Assembly: GCF_003003125.1 (NCBI RefSeq)
Contig: NZ_PVTZ01000012.1
Span: 30,255 to 94,254, forward strand
From: Laceyella sediminis
Lineage (GTDB): Bacteria; Bacillota; Bacilli; Thermoactinomycetales; Thermoactinomycetaceae
DNA length: 64,000 nucleotides
Direction of reading: 5' to 3'
Shown here: positions 25,931-34,258 of the stretch, piece by piece
Numbering within the stretch: the first letter of the stretch is position 1
How the letters are laid out: every line of letters begins with the position of its first letter
The notes under the pieces: generated by a model
Seen by the model: only the letters and a program-made list of their open reading frames with translations
The model's database searches: none
Told to the model about the DNA's origin: nothing
Program-made: the position numbers and the translations under genes

Positions 25931-26725
25931 ATGAGCAAAACCGCTAATAAAACCGCTAATAAAACCGCTAATAACTACGCGCAACTCGCAAAGAAATACT
26001 CGCTATTCAAAAACGTTGAACACTTGAACGGAACTGTCGCCAAGCACTTGTATCATAAAACGCACTTACTCAATAAAAACGCTATCGCTGTTTATAAGCT
26101 ACTAGCACGCTACGCGGTCAAATTCTGCGGTACCGCGTTCATTAAACATGACACTTTAGCCGAAAGTATCGGAATCAGTCGCCGGACGGTTATCCGCGCG
26201 ATTGACCGACTCATCGAATTGCGCATTATTGCGAAGAAGAACGTATTACGAGAAAAAGCGGGCGGCTACGGCTCGAATTTATATATTCTATTGCCATATT
26301 CTACTAATGACACAGCGCATTTGTCACAACGGGAAGAACCGGAACAGCCAAGCGAGACAAGCGATAAGACCGTCGAAAATGACGACGAAGCAGTAATTTC
26401 TAAAAGCATCATAGAGAAGTTTAATAAACGTTTTTCTAGAAAAAACCCGTACAACCGATTCAAAAGTCTAGTACTCAATCATACAGGAGATAAAAAGCTA
26501 TTATACAAAATTTACGGCGTGTTTCTGATGAATATTAAATGGTTACGCTCTGGTTACGACATTAACGAGCTAACCGATATAGGATTGTATGCGTTAAGAG
26601 AATCATTTAAGGCATTCAAGAAAGGAAAAGTACGCTCGTTAACGGGCTATTATAACGGAGTTTTGCGCAACTGTTTAGACGCTCTCTATGAAGAGACTAT
26701 GACCGGATGTGAATATTACGCCTGA
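25931..26725 (+). CDS. winged-helix protein, replication-initiation-like
   Basis: 264 residues from ATG 25931. The start is a threefold KTAN repeat (AAAACCGCTAAT in tandem at DNA level). A winged helix lies at about residues 50-110 (IKHDTLAESIGISRRTVIRA, IDRLIELRIIAKKN). An acidic linker follows, then a C-terminal helical region with SLTGYYNGVLRNCLDALYEE, the YxNGVLRN-type element seen in DnaD-like and plasmid replication proteins. It lies next to int and before the membrane protein gene. Inferred role: replication or its control. Confidence 0.55.
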   Translation: MSKTANKTANKTANNYAQLAKKYSLFKNVEHLNGTVAKHLYHKTHLLNKNAIAVYKLLARYAVKFCGTAFIKHDTLAESIGISRRTVIRAIDRLIELRIIAKKNVLREKAGGYGSNLYILLPYSTNDTAHLSQREEPEQPSETSDKTVENDDEAVISKSIIEKFNKRFSRKNPYNRFKSLVLNHTGDKKLLYKIYGVFLMNIKWLRSGYDINELTDIGLYALRESFKAFKKGKVRSLTGYYNGVLRNCLDALYEETMTGCEYYA

Positions 26726-26775
26726 TATGGCGGACTAAAACAAATACGCTTAACAGCGGATATGGAGGAGATAAT

Positions 26776-27795
26776 ATGAAACTGTTAAACACCTTATCAG
26801 CGCTGTTAGTTCTGGTATGCGCGGTATATATTAGCGTTAATCATACACATGATTTGTTTATGGGCGTAGGGTACACGTCGCGGCAGGCGTGGGTTGCTAC
26901 CATTATGAGCGAAACAATGTTCATTGTCGGGGGAATCAATCTAGCGGCGGCACGTCTACGCGGGTATAAGCCAGGAACTCCCGCATACCTGGGATTTATT
27001 CAAGGCGTCGCGCTCGTTGGCTGGTCTAATATCGCCGCCACATATAAATACGGAATTGACGGGTGGTTGCTCGGAAGCTCTATAGTCTCCGCCGTTTTGA
27101 TTATGGAAGCGATTATGACTAACGCCACGAAGAAGGCGGACGAGAACGCGGAACAGGAACCGGAGGAGAAGGCGGAAAACGACCAACCGAAAAAACCAAC
27201 CGCCCGACCAGACCGCCACGACCAACCGGAGCAACCAGACCACCCAAACCATCCAACCACCCAACGAGAACAGACCGACCAACCGACCAATCAACCGGAA
27301 CAACCAACCGCCCAACCAGAAGACAACGACAAAGCCGACCAACCGGATGAAACCGCCCAAGTAGCGGATACTGCCCAAACCAACCAAGCGGATGAGACCA
27401 ACCAAGACGTCGCCAAGTCGGAAGAATCCGCCCAACCGCTACCGACCGCCCAAGCGGAAGCAACCAACCGACCAACGAATAACAACCAACCGACCAACCA
27501 ACCGGGAGGAACCGCCCAACCTGAACAACCGGAGGAGGTAACTGACCAACCAACCGACCAGCCAACGGGTGCCACCCAAACCACCCAAAACGACGAAACC
27601 GCCCAAGCGGATGGAATCGAGGAGACCGACCAAACCGACAAACCTACCACGCCGTATGAGTGGGCGGTACACGAATACAAGAGAACGGGAAAAGTTCCCA
27701 CCCGTCGAGGGTTGGCGAAATTGGCGGGCTGTTCCGAGTGGAAGGCAGGCAACGCGAAGAAACAACTAGAAGAGGAACTCGGATTAGCCGGATAA
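26776..27795 (+). CDS. DUF2637-like membrane protein with Q/P/T-rich linker and C-terminal HTH
   Basis: 339 residues. Residues 1-115 have four hydrophobic segments (LSALLVLVCAVYISVNHTH, WVATIMSETMFIVGGINLAA), like DUF2637/SpdA-type proteins of actinomycete plasmids and AICEs. Residues 120-290 are an extreme low-complexity stretch of Q, P, T, D, N and E, built from short PTNQP/DQPT/TAQ units. Residues 293-339 form an HTH-like module (GKVPTRRGLAKLAGCSEWKA). The design would tether DNA to the membrane through a flexible arm. Function not established; perhaps plasmid spread, segregation or replication control. Confidence 0.7.
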   Translation: MKLLNTLSALLVLVCAVYISVNHTHDLFMGVGYTSRQAWVATIMSETMFIVGGINLAAARLRGYKPGTPAYLGFIQGVALVGWSNIAATYKYGIDGWLLGSSIVSAVLIMEAIMTNATKKADENAEQEPEEKAENDQPKKPTARPDRHDQPEQPDHPNHPTTQREQTDQPTNQPEQPTAQPEDNDKADQPDETAQVADTAQTNQADETNQDVAKSEESAQPLPTAQAEATNRPTNNNQPTNQPGGTAQPEQPEEVTDQPTDQPTGATQTTQNDETAQADGIEETDQTDKPTTPYEWAVHEYKRTGKVPTRRGLAKLAGCSEWKAGNAKKQLEEELGLAG

Positions 27796-27861
27796 CGAGT
27801 AAACGGCGCACACCGCGCCTTTACTATAAATCTATTTCTATTACTGAAAGGATGATGTTAA

Positions 27862-28056
27862 ATGTTAGCGGAGAAACAGGCGCAAGTATTCCATAACGCG
27901 CAGGACGCTATTAAATCGACCGCCAGCGAGATGAGCCGGAAGTATCCGGCGGTGGGTTTTTATCTGCTGACCAATCCGCTATTCAACTTAAAAGTAACGC
28001 TACATATGCCGGGATTTTCCCGGCATTTTTTATTTCCTTTATCCGATACATTATAA
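27862..28056 (+). CDS. small ORF running into a terminator
   Basis: 64 codons from ATG 27862, with AAAGGATG at about 27847-27854. Starts MLAEKQAQVFHNAQDAIKST, SEMSRKYPAVGFYL. The last 17 codons are the terminator hairpin itself (28006-28033), which is odd for a real gene. Either the true frame ends earlier after an indel or the C-terminus is unimportant. No family recognised. Confidence 0.4.
   Translation: MLAEKQAQVFHNAQDAIKSTASEMSRKYPAVGFYLLTNPLFNLKVTLHMPGFSRHFLFPLSDTL
28006..28033 (+). terminator. Rho-independent terminator
   Basis: ATGCCGGG (28006-28013) pairs exactly with CCCGGCAT (28019-28026) across a 5-base loop, then seven T. Confidence 0.85.
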
Positions 28057-28134
28057 TAAGAATATACAGAAATGAATGAACTCTATCCGCGCTACCGAAT
28101 TTACCACATCCTCAATAGAAAGGAGGTAATGGAG

Positions 28135-28275
28135 GTGCGTAGAAAGTTTGTTTTCGTCCGCTATAAAGCACCTAAACCGTCGCAATGTCATGTTTGTAAA
28201 AAAGACGACCAACTATCTTGGAGTAATGGGGAATGGAAATGTGCTAGATGCTCGGTTGTAGTAGAACCAGATTAA
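28135..28275 (+). CDS. small zinc-ribbon protein, first gene of the two-gene module (copy B)
   Basis: 46 residues from GTG 28135 (AAGGAGG upstream). This start makes the N-terminus MRRKFVFVRY, matching MRGKWFV of the copy at 12025; an in-frame ATG at 28129 is possible. Zinc ribbon KPSQCHVCKKDD, SWSNGEWKCARC and the same EPD end. TATAAT at 28052-28057 may be its -10. Confidence 0.7.
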   Translation: MRRKFVFVRYKAPKPSQCHVCKKDDQLSWSNGEWKCARCSVVVEPD

Positions 28276-28308
28276 TCGATAATTAGACAAAATATTCCGT
28301 GGATAACA

Positions 28309-28366
28309 CCCTCTCTATTAAGTTATACTAGCACTAGCTTTACACTCTTAATAGGGAGGGCGTTTC
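28309..28366 (+). promoter_or_regulatory. hairpin covering the ribosome site of the partner gene
   Basis: CCCTCTCTATTAAG (28309-28322) pairs with CTTAATAGGGAGGG (28347-28360) with one wobble, followed by CGTTTCTTTT. The GGGAGGG of the 3' arm is the ribosome binding site of the TTG start at 28369. It could act as terminator and as translational lock. Confidence 0.55.
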
Positions 28367-28368
28367 TT

Positions 28369-28938
28369 TTGGGCAAGAGGTATGAGCAAGCGTTTTTAGA
28401 CGGGTACAAACCGGTGACGTTAGGCTGGAAGGGTAAGCTATTCAATGAAATTTACTACGAACAGCTTATTCAGTACCCATATATCAATCCGTATGAAGGT
28501 AATCCTAACGGGTATATCTTCTTCCAAAACGGTCAGCTAAAAGAGATGTACTTAGAGCGTATGAACGTTGCAAAAAACGAGTATGAGAAACACATTGTTT
28601 TAGGGGAAATGCTAGGTTTTCCCGTAAAGTCGGTTAAAAAGTATGCTGAAATGCGTGTTTTGGAAGATGAATTAGGAGAGTACCCGGAAATAGAAAGGAA
28701 ACAAGCGGTAGGCGTTGAGTGGGCGGGATTCTTTTTTACTACATACCTTGATTTCATCGAAAATGAAATTAAATGGTTATGGGAAACATACCAACACCCG
28801 AAAGCGGTAAACAATCTGCTATGCCTATGGTCAAAAGATATAGACGCTATGGAAATTAAGTACGGGGACTATGTTGCATTAGACAAAGCAGTGCGATTTA
28901 TTAAGGAAAAAAGAAATTTGGTACCTATCAACATTTAA
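28369..28938 (+). CDS. module partner protein, unknown function (copy B)
   Basis: 189 residues from TTG 28369, site GGGAGGG inside the preceding hairpin. Begins MGKRYEQAFLDGYKPVT and is collinear with the protein at 12310-12861 (FFQNGQLKEMYLERM, LGFPVKSVKKYAEMRVLE, GVEWAGFFFTTY, EIKWLWETYQHPKAV, IKYGDY). Soluble, no recognised family or catalytic signature. It is the cargo-like gene of the element, being the only one with a relative elsewhere in the window. Confidence 0.75.
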   Translation: MGKRYEQAFLDGYKPVTLGWKGKLFNEIYYEQLIQYPYINPYEGNPNGYIFFQNGQLKEMYLERMNVAKNEYEKHIVLGEMLGFPVKSVKKYAEMRVLEDELGEYPEIERKQAVGVEWAGFFFTTYLDFIENEIKWLWETYQHPKAVNNLLCLWSKDIDAMEIKYGDYVALDKAVRFIKEKRNLVPINI

Positions 28939-28964
28939 ACTGTCTTCTAGGCAGTTATTTTTTT
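28937..28964 (+). terminator. Rho-independent terminator after module copy B
   Basis: AACTGTC pairs with GGCAGTT with one wobble, then ATTTTTTTT. Confidence 0.65.
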
Positions 28965-30033
28965 TGTTCGTAGACCGTCGCCTCTTATATTTTTGCCGTT
29001 TCGTCTTACTGCTATAGTGAAGGGGTATTTTACGATATTCCGACTCACACACGAAATAAATTTAACTTTTTTCCGGTAAACCCTTATAAAAGGCACCTAC
29101 TTGTGTTTGTACTCAATAGAGAGGTATTTTTTCGAGGTGAGCGGGGTTAACCCGTATCACAAAAATAATCTTAATCGTTTTTTACTCGTATCTTATCGCT
29201 TACTTGTATCCGTGTAACGCTTCATTATCCAGCGCGACACCGAGCGGGGAACCGTTCATGAGCGCATCAACCAAGTATTTTATACGTTGCAAGGCGTGGG
29301 CTTGCGTGGCTCGCGTCTTTTTTGTTTGCGCTGATAATCAATTTTTTACAGATAAAACCGAAAGTTATTTCGCTGAATAGTGTGCGAAACAGCGTTCTCA
29401 TCGGTAAGGTATCATATACGGATTTTTTCGCGGGAGGCGATAACGATTTTAGCATTTTATATAAAGAAAATTGGCGTCTAGGTGTGCGAAACGGCCTATT
29501 TCCCAGTAATGTATAGTGACGGTTTTTTTCATGAAAGGTGCTGGCGACTCCTCCGGGTGGCTACGCTCTTTTCTATGAAAAAGACTTCCCGAACAATAGA
29601 CCCCGCCCGGTAAATAACGAGAGGGCGCGGCTATCGGTATCTTTTAGCGGCATCTTTTACCCGAAAGATATACCGGAAAGGAAGTGATTGTAGCCAGCCG
29701 AAGCGCTAGCGAAGGATGGCAGGGCGAAGCCCTTAAACATCTTTTTCTTCTGTGCACCTAAAAAGTGCACAAATGCTTAAAAAGTCCAGTATTCATGCGG
29801 GTTTTCGACTCCATTCCTTAAAAGAAATAATAGTACTTTTTAAAAGTGCTAAAGCACTTTATAAAGGCTATCGCCTTTATTACTAACACTAAACAATTGT
29901 TAGATACTCGGTAATAAAACCTAAGTAGTAATAAGCGGTAATAAGCGAAGGAGTCGCCGCGCCGTTACAAAGTGAGGGCATTCACGCCGTCGCTTATTTG
30001 ACATTCAAAAAATAAAAAAGGAGATGGTCGATA
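28965..30033. other. 1.07-kb largely non-coding block, origin-like
   Basis: Palindrome GGGTTAACCC at 29144-29153. GTGCGAAAC occurs twice (29381, 29485). Hairpins lie at 29722-29735 (AGGGCGAAGCCCT), near 29755-29773 (GTGCAC...GTGCAC) and at 29840-29885 (AAGTGCTAAAGCACTT, ATAAAGGCTATCGCCTTTAT). GTAATAA is repeated near 29910-29950. Such density of hairpins and short direct repeats before a helicase-like gene suggests a replication origin or oriT. One open frame, 29322-29516 (TTG start, 64 codons, VLIGKVSYTDFFAGGDND), has no clear ribosome site; I do not call it. Confidence 0.45.
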
Positions 30034-31227
30034 GTGATTACGGTAGTTGATTCAATCATGGGAAGCGGAAAAACGTCGTGGGCTATTCAGTACATGAGCG
30101 AAGCGGGCACCGACCAACGTTTTATTTATATTACGCCGTTCCTTGACGAAGTTAAGCGTGTAATGGATAAAACAAAGGTATTTAAAGACTTTTTGTCTCC
30201 GCAAATCAAACGCGGTTCCAAAATGAACAATCTAAAAGAATTGATTGCGGAAGGTAAAAACATCGTAGCCACGCACAGCCTTTTCCAAGCGGCGGACGAC
30301 GAATTAATTGAACTCCTCGACGGTGCGGGCTACACGCTGATTCTAGATGAAGTAATGACCGTTATAGAACAGGCACCCGTTAAAGTAAGCGACGTCAAAT
30401 TGTTAATAGAAAAAGAAATCGTGCGAGTCGAAAATAATCGGGTTATCTGGCAGTTATACCCTTATGACGACGGGTTGTTCGCCGATATTAAGCGGCTAGC
30501 AGAATCCGGGAATCTGTTCATGCACCGTAACCAATTTTTAATTTGGAGTTTTCCGGCAAGGATTTTCCCAACGTTTGACAACGTGTTTATCCTTACGTAC
30601 TTATTTGACGGTCAGATTCAGCGCTATTACTACGATTTACACGGCATCAAATACGAATATAAGAGCGTCAAGCGGAACGGCGACAGATACGATTTGACCG
30701 AGTATAACAGGGACAACGAAGACCGCGAGAGCTTGAAACAGCTTATCACGATTTACGAGGGCAAGTTAAACGAGATTGGAGACCGACGGAACGCGCTTTC
30801 CGCTACGTGGTTGAAGAACGCCAACGATAAAACAATAGACCGATTGAAGAAAAACCTTTACACGTTCTTCAGAAGACATTGCGGCTCAAAAACTAACGAA
30901 AATCTATGGACGACGCTAAAAGCGAGACAAAACGCGCTAAAAGGTAAGGGTTACGCTAAAAGTTTCTTACACGTAACGGCGCGCGCTACTAATGAGTATG
31001 GAGACCGCCAATATCTAGCATATGTATACAACCGTTTTATGTCACCGATTGAAAAAGCGTTCTTTGAAGACGCTGGTGTTAGAGTAAATGAAGATTTGTT
31101 AGCGTTGAGCGACTTGTTACAGTGGGTATGGCGTGCGCGGATTAGAAACGGCGAAAGCATTACCGTTTATATTCCGTCTAGCCGCATGCGCAACCTGTTT
31201 AAATATTATCTCGATAAAAAAATCTAA
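30034..31227 (+). CDS. P-loop ATPase, DEAD-like helicase of phage/plasmid type
   Basis: 397 residues from GTG 30034 (AAGGAG at 30019-30024). Walker A SIMGSGKTSW at residues 7-16, motif Ia-like YITPFLDEV, Walker B LILDEVMTV near residue 109, motif VI-like SDLLQWVWRARIRNGE near 370. This is the order of superfamily 2 helicases of small phages and plasmids. It follows directly on the origin-like block, so a replication role is likely. Whether it unwinds DNA or only loads it cannot be said. Confidence 0.7.
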   Translation: MITVVDSIMGSGKTSWAIQYMSEAGTDQRFIYITPFLDEVKRVMDKTKVFKDFLSPQIKRGSKMNNLKELIAEGKNIVATHSLFQAADDELIELLDGAGYTLILDEVMTVIEQAPVKVSDVKLLIEKEIVRVENNRVIWQLYPYDDGLFADIKRLAESGNLFMHRNQFLIWSFPARIFPTFDNVFILTYLFDGQIQRYYYDLHGIKYEYKSVKRNGDRYDLTEYNRDNEDRESLKQLITIYEGKLNEIGDRRNALSATWLKNANDKTIDRLKKNLYTFFRRHCGSKTNENLWTTLKARQNALKGKGYAKSFLHVTARATNEYGDRQYLAYVYNRFMSPIEKAFFEDAGVRVNEDLLALSDLLQWVWRARIRNGESITVYIPSSRMRNLFKYYLDKKI

Positions 31228-31240
31228 GGAGGCGATTGCC

Positions 31241-31507
31241 ATGAATAACAAACGGTTGACGATTCTCATGACAAGACGCGATTTGGACGTCTTATGCTCG
31301 CTCTTATCCATCACCCGCCGCGAACTAGCGAAACGCGTCGGCTACTCGGAATCCCACATTTCACATAGTCGCAAACGTGAGATTCCCGCACGGATGTCGC
31401 GTAAGATTGCCGAGCGGTTCGGCCTTACAGACTCGCATGTGCTGGAGTTGCGGCGTTTGCAGACTCTTTTCGATAGCATCACTAAAGCGGAAGGAGAAGG
31501 CGAATAA
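31241..31507 (+). CDS. HTH (XRE-like) small protein
   Basis: 88 residues from ATG 31241 (AAGGAGGCG at 31227-31235). Central HTH LSITRRELAKRVGYSESHIS, then HSRKREIPARMSRKIAERF. The TAA overlaps the next ATG (TAATG), showing translational coupling. Likely a regulator of the downstream small-gene operon. Confidence 0.7.
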   Translation: MNNKRLTILMTRRDLDVLCSLLSITRRELAKRVGYSESHISHSRKREIPARMSRKIAERFGLTDSHVLELRRLQTLFDSITKAEGEGE

Positions 31508-31707
31508 TGAGAATTCCGACGAGTCCTAAAGAGTATTGGGAACTATCACGCGAAGAGCGTAAGCGCCTATTTGAAGAATATGGTATCTCTCATTGGATGA
31601 TGCCAACGGCAGAGGAACAGCGCGAAGTAATTACAGCGGAGCATAAGAAGGAAAGATATGGACACTCTCCGTTAGTCGCGCAGTATCTAGAACAAAGCAT
31701 GAGTTAA
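31507..31707 (+). CDS. small hydrophilic protein
   Basis: 66 residues, start coupled to the HTH gene. SPKEYWELSREERKRLFEEY at the N-terminus, charged throughout. A terminator-like hairpin follows. No family recognised. Confidence 0.6.
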   Translation: MRIPTSPKEYWELSREERKRLFEEYGISHWMMPTAEEQREVITAEHKKERYGHSPLVAQYLEQSMS

Positions 31708-31741
31708 AAGGCTTTCCGATTAAACACCGGGAGCCTTTTTT
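31706..31741 (+). terminator. probable terminator
   Basis: AAAAGGCT and AGCCTTTTTT flank an imperfect inner CCG/CGG stem. Confidence 0.55.
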
Positions 31742-31778
31742 AAATACAACGAAACCGATTAAACGGGAGGTATGACGC

Positions 31779-31946
31779 ATGGAAAACGGTAAGGAGCCGG
31801 AACAACGACTATTTACACAAGCCGAGTTAAACGAAATCGTGAAGAAGCGGCTAGCCCGCGAAAAACAGAAGATAGCCGATTTGAAGTATTACATTGCGTA
31901 TCTGGAAGCGCGCTTACAAGAAAACAAAGGGAGCGATAAACGATGA
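31779..31946 (+). CDS. small coiled-coil protein (phage scaffold-like start)
   Basis: 55 residues, ATG 31779 with CGGGAGG upstream. MENGKEPEQRLFTQAELNEI, VKKRLAREKQKI, then a helical tail ending GSDKR. FTQAELNEIVKKRLAREK is a motif I know from the N-terminal part of phage scaffold proteins, here on its own. TGA overlaps the ATG of the next gene. Confidence 0.6.
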   Translation: MENGKEPEQRLFTQAELNEIVKKRLAREKQKIADLKYYIAYLEARLQENKGSDKR

Positions 31947-32302
31947 GTAAAGAATACATTATCGATTTACGCCTTATCCGTGACGGAGGGCTGAAAGCCG
32001 TTGCGCTTATTACCGACGCGGAAGGTAATGAGATAGACATTATAACCTTTGAATCGCTCTACATGCATAAATCGGGGATTTGTCACTCGACGCTAGACAA
32101 AGCGGCGAAGGCAGTAGCGGAACACGGCGGCAAGTATATCAGCCTTAAGACGAATTTTATTCCGCTTCATAAGGATTTTTCACAGCGTAGGAACAACTTC
32201 CCACTAACGAAAATCACACGTCAACGACTGCAAGAATACGGCGTTACCATTAAAGACGCTGAGTTAATCAACAACGACCCGGAAACGGGGCTAGTACTCT
32301 AA
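31943..32302 (+). CDS. hypothetical protein of the element
   Basis: 119 residues, ATGA-coupled to the previous gene. Mixed alpha/beta composition (MSKEYIIDLRLIRDGGLKAV, LITDAEGNEIDIITFESLYM). No signal peptide, membrane segment or known motif. Confidence 0.65.
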   Translation: MSKEYIIDLRLIRDGGLKAVALITDAEGNEIDIITFESLYMHKSGICHSTLDKAAKAVAEHGGKYISLKTNFIPLHKDFSQRRNNFPLTKITRQRLQEYGVTIKDAELINNDPETGLVL

Positions 32303-32328
32303 TAACAAATTTTCGGAGGTAGATATTT

Positions 32329-33126
32329 ATGAAAAGCCAAACGATTCACGTTAACCAAGAAACCGGAGAGAAAATGGTTGAGCAATCCGTTTTCGTAACG
32401 GAAAGCACGACGGCACAAGACGGAAGACGTTACGAACGCGGAAATATCTATACGGTAGAACAACATCGCGCGGAAGCGTTAATTAAAGAGGGCAAAGCCT
32501 CTAGCGTTTCCTTCCCTGCACTCGAAGCGATTTCCGTTACTATCGATAACCGCTTGAACCAATTCAAAAAGCAATACGACGAAATCAAACACCACGAGCG
32601 TTACGCGGACAACGAGGCGGAGCGCCGCTTTCAACTCCGACAGCTTGAGGCGATTCTCGAAGAAGATATGAACGCATTAAAACAGAAATACACGGAAGAA
32701 CTTACGAAACTTCAGCGGGAGCTTGCGCGGGAATCGCTTTCCGTACCGTTCGAAGCGTCGGAAACTGTTAACGCCTACGCCGATAACCTCATTGCAGAAG
32801 CGCAATACACGGACGACAAAGAAGGATTAGCGGATTTGCTCGCTATTAAGGTATCCGCGATGGACGACAACGAGCGGTTAACCCTTCTGCGTCGCTTTGG
32901 TCGGATTGCCGCCGCTTTGACAGAAGGAGCCGCAGGGAACAGCAAGACACGGATTAAAGAGAAGCTCGGTAAAATTCATGCGGAGTTGAAATCCGCGCAT
33001 AAGCAAAATGAATACGATTTAAAACTTCGTCAATTGGCGGCGATTAAACAGAATGACCCGCTTACCAACTACCGCTTATATAAGATGGCCGTAAAACGCA
33101 ACGACGCAAGCCGCTTTAACTTCTAA
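32329..33126 (+). CDS. helical hypothetical protein of the element
   Basis: 265 residues from ATG 32329 (TTCGGAGG upstream). The N-terminal 60 residues resemble small phage structural proteins (RRYERGNIYTVEQHRAEALI). Residues 85-140 are coiled coil. The tail is basic (YRLYKMAVKRNDASRF). Function unknown; perhaps a virion- or replication-associated protein. Confidence 0.65.
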   Translation: MKSQTIHVNQETGEKMVEQSVFVTESTTAQDGRRYERGNIYTVEQHRAEALIKEGKASSVSFPALEAISVTIDNRLNQFKKQYDEIKHHERYADNEAERRFQLRQLEAILEEDMNALKQKYTEELTKLQRELARESLSVPFEASETVNAYADNLIAEAQYTDDKEGLADLLAIKVSAMDDNERLTLLRRFGRIAAALTEGAAGNSKTRIKEKLGKIHAELKSAHKQNEYDLKLRQLAAIKQNDPLTNYRLYKMAVKRNDASRFNF

Positions 33127-33142
33127 ACGGAGGTGCTAACGG

Positions 33143-33718
33143 ATGACAGACCGGAATGATAACGCGGAGCGCGGATTTATCGAAATAGAACAATACACCG
33201 CACTGCGGAAAGAACACATGAACGCGCAAGTCGAGATTGAGAAACTACGGGCGGAGCTTGAACGGCTCGCGCCCTTCAAAACGAAATGGCTAGATAAGGT
33301 AAAAAATGACCTGATGAACGAGTATAACATACCTGATGAACAACGGGAATATTGGGCGGAACGAATTACGGGAGACAGCGAAGAAGAACTAAAAGACGCG
33401 GTTGAACGGTTGTGGCGTGAATTGAAGCTAGACGCCCGCCCTGCTTACGTAGACCCAGTGAGCCGGAACCCATGCGCTTATATGCCGTCTAGCAACGTTA
33501 AAAAGGCGTTATATGACATCGGACGACAAGCGGCAGAAAAGGCGCTAGGGATGAATGAAGGCGGTTCGCGCGTCGTAGAGCGTGGGGGCGTCGGGGCTAG
33601 ACGTAGCGTAATACCAACGAATAAACCGATGGGTAACCCTCCGATGAAGTTACCGCCCCGGAATTCGGTACACGGTTCCAGCGGATGGGCGAAACTCTTT
33701 AAGTTCTTCGGTAAGTAA
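33143..33718 (+). CDS. scaffold-like hypothetical protein
   Basis: 191 residues, ATG 33143 with CGGAGGTG upstream. Residues 15-45 coiled coil (YTALRKEHMNAQVEIEKLRA), then an acidic middle, and a Gly/Pro/Arg-rich tail ending WAKLFKFFGK. This layout resembles phage scaffold or head-assembly proteins, but no capsid gene is present. Function unknown. Confidence 0.6.
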   Translation: MTDRNDNAERGFIEIEQYTALRKEHMNAQVEIEKLRAELERLAPFKTKWLDKVKNDLMNEYNIPDEQREYWAERITGDSEEELKDAVERLWRELKLDARPAYVDPVSRNPCAYMPSSNVKKALYDIGRQAAEKALGMNEGGSRVVERGGVGARRSVIPTNKPMGNPPMKLPPRNSVHGSSGWAKLFKFFGK

Positions 33719-33765
33719 ACTCTAATAAAACAGACGCGAATAAAGGCGTAGGAGAGATGGGAAAT

Positions 33766-33912
33766 ATGGAAATTTTGATTGTAGGCGGCGCGGTATTTAT
33801 TGGGACGTTAGCGAAGGGATTATTAAGCGGAGGTGCGGCGCATGAGAGAAGAACGCAAACACGCAAATATCAATTATCACGATACAATTACGGGTTCCTC
33901 ACCCGGAAATAG
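33766..33912 (+). CDS. small membrane protein, overlapping the HNH gene
   Basis: 48 codons, ATG 33766 (or 33757), GGAGAG upstream. Starts MEILIVGGAVFIGTLAKGLL, one transmembrane helix, then a basic tail. It overlaps the first 71 bases of the HNH gene in another frame. The hydrophobic start and position make it plausible, though the overlap lowers confidence. Confidence 0.45.
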   Translation: MEILIVGGAVFIGTLAKGLLSGGAAHERRTQTRKYQLSRYNYGFLTRK

Positions 33913-34231
33913 AATCGTTATCCCGGAACGGGGTACACCGCATTTCAATGCTAAACCTATAGAAGTCGAGATAGATAAAGACGGTCATTGGATTTTTTGC
34001 GGGCATAACCCGAAACTTGCAAAACCTCAAATAAGACGCGGTGGGCGGGTTGTCTACGTCCATAGATATATTTACGAGTTGTATAACGGTCAGATACCGG
34101 ACGGGTACCGCTTAACTAGTACTTGCGGGAATAAGCACTGTGTAAACCCGAACCATAACGCGGCGAAACGTCCGGCGGAACTAAGCCCGGTGCTTGGGCG
34201 AATTTTCCGCTCTAATAGCGACGAAGATTAA
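33842..34231 (+). CDS. HNH endonuclease (homing/phage type)
   Basis: 129 residues from ATG 33842 (GGAGG at 33830-33834). HNH core: VYVHRYIYELYNGQIPDGYR, TCGNKHCVNPNHN, with the paired His and zinc Cys. AP2/NUMOD-type DNA-binding additions are not seen. It could be a free-standing homing nuclease or a packaging-associated HNH. A short GC-rich hairpin (34231-34258) follows, and the same frame continues open after the stop. Confidence 0.8.
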   Translation: MREERKHANINYHDTITGSSPGNRIVIPERGTPHFNAKPIEVEIDKDGHWIFCGHNPKLAKPQIRRGGRVVYVHRYIYELYNGQIPDGYRLTSTCGNKHCVNPNHNAAKRPAELSPVLGRIFRSNSDED

Positions 34232-34258
34232 AGCGCCAAACCAACCGGGGAGGCGCTT
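34231..34258 (+). terminator. weak terminator-like hairpin
   Basis: AAGCGCC (34231-34237) pairs with GGCGCTT (34252-34258); no real T run. Confidence 0.35.

Noticed and set aside
26956..27752. Several long minus-strand open frames (Gly/Val/Trp-rich) opposite the membrane/HTH gene.
   Set aside because: They are mirror frames of the CAACC/GACC repeat; no ribosome sites and absurd composition.
29322..29516. 64-codon ORF in the origin-like block.
   Set aside because: TTG start without a ribosome site in a hairpin-rich region; coding not supported.
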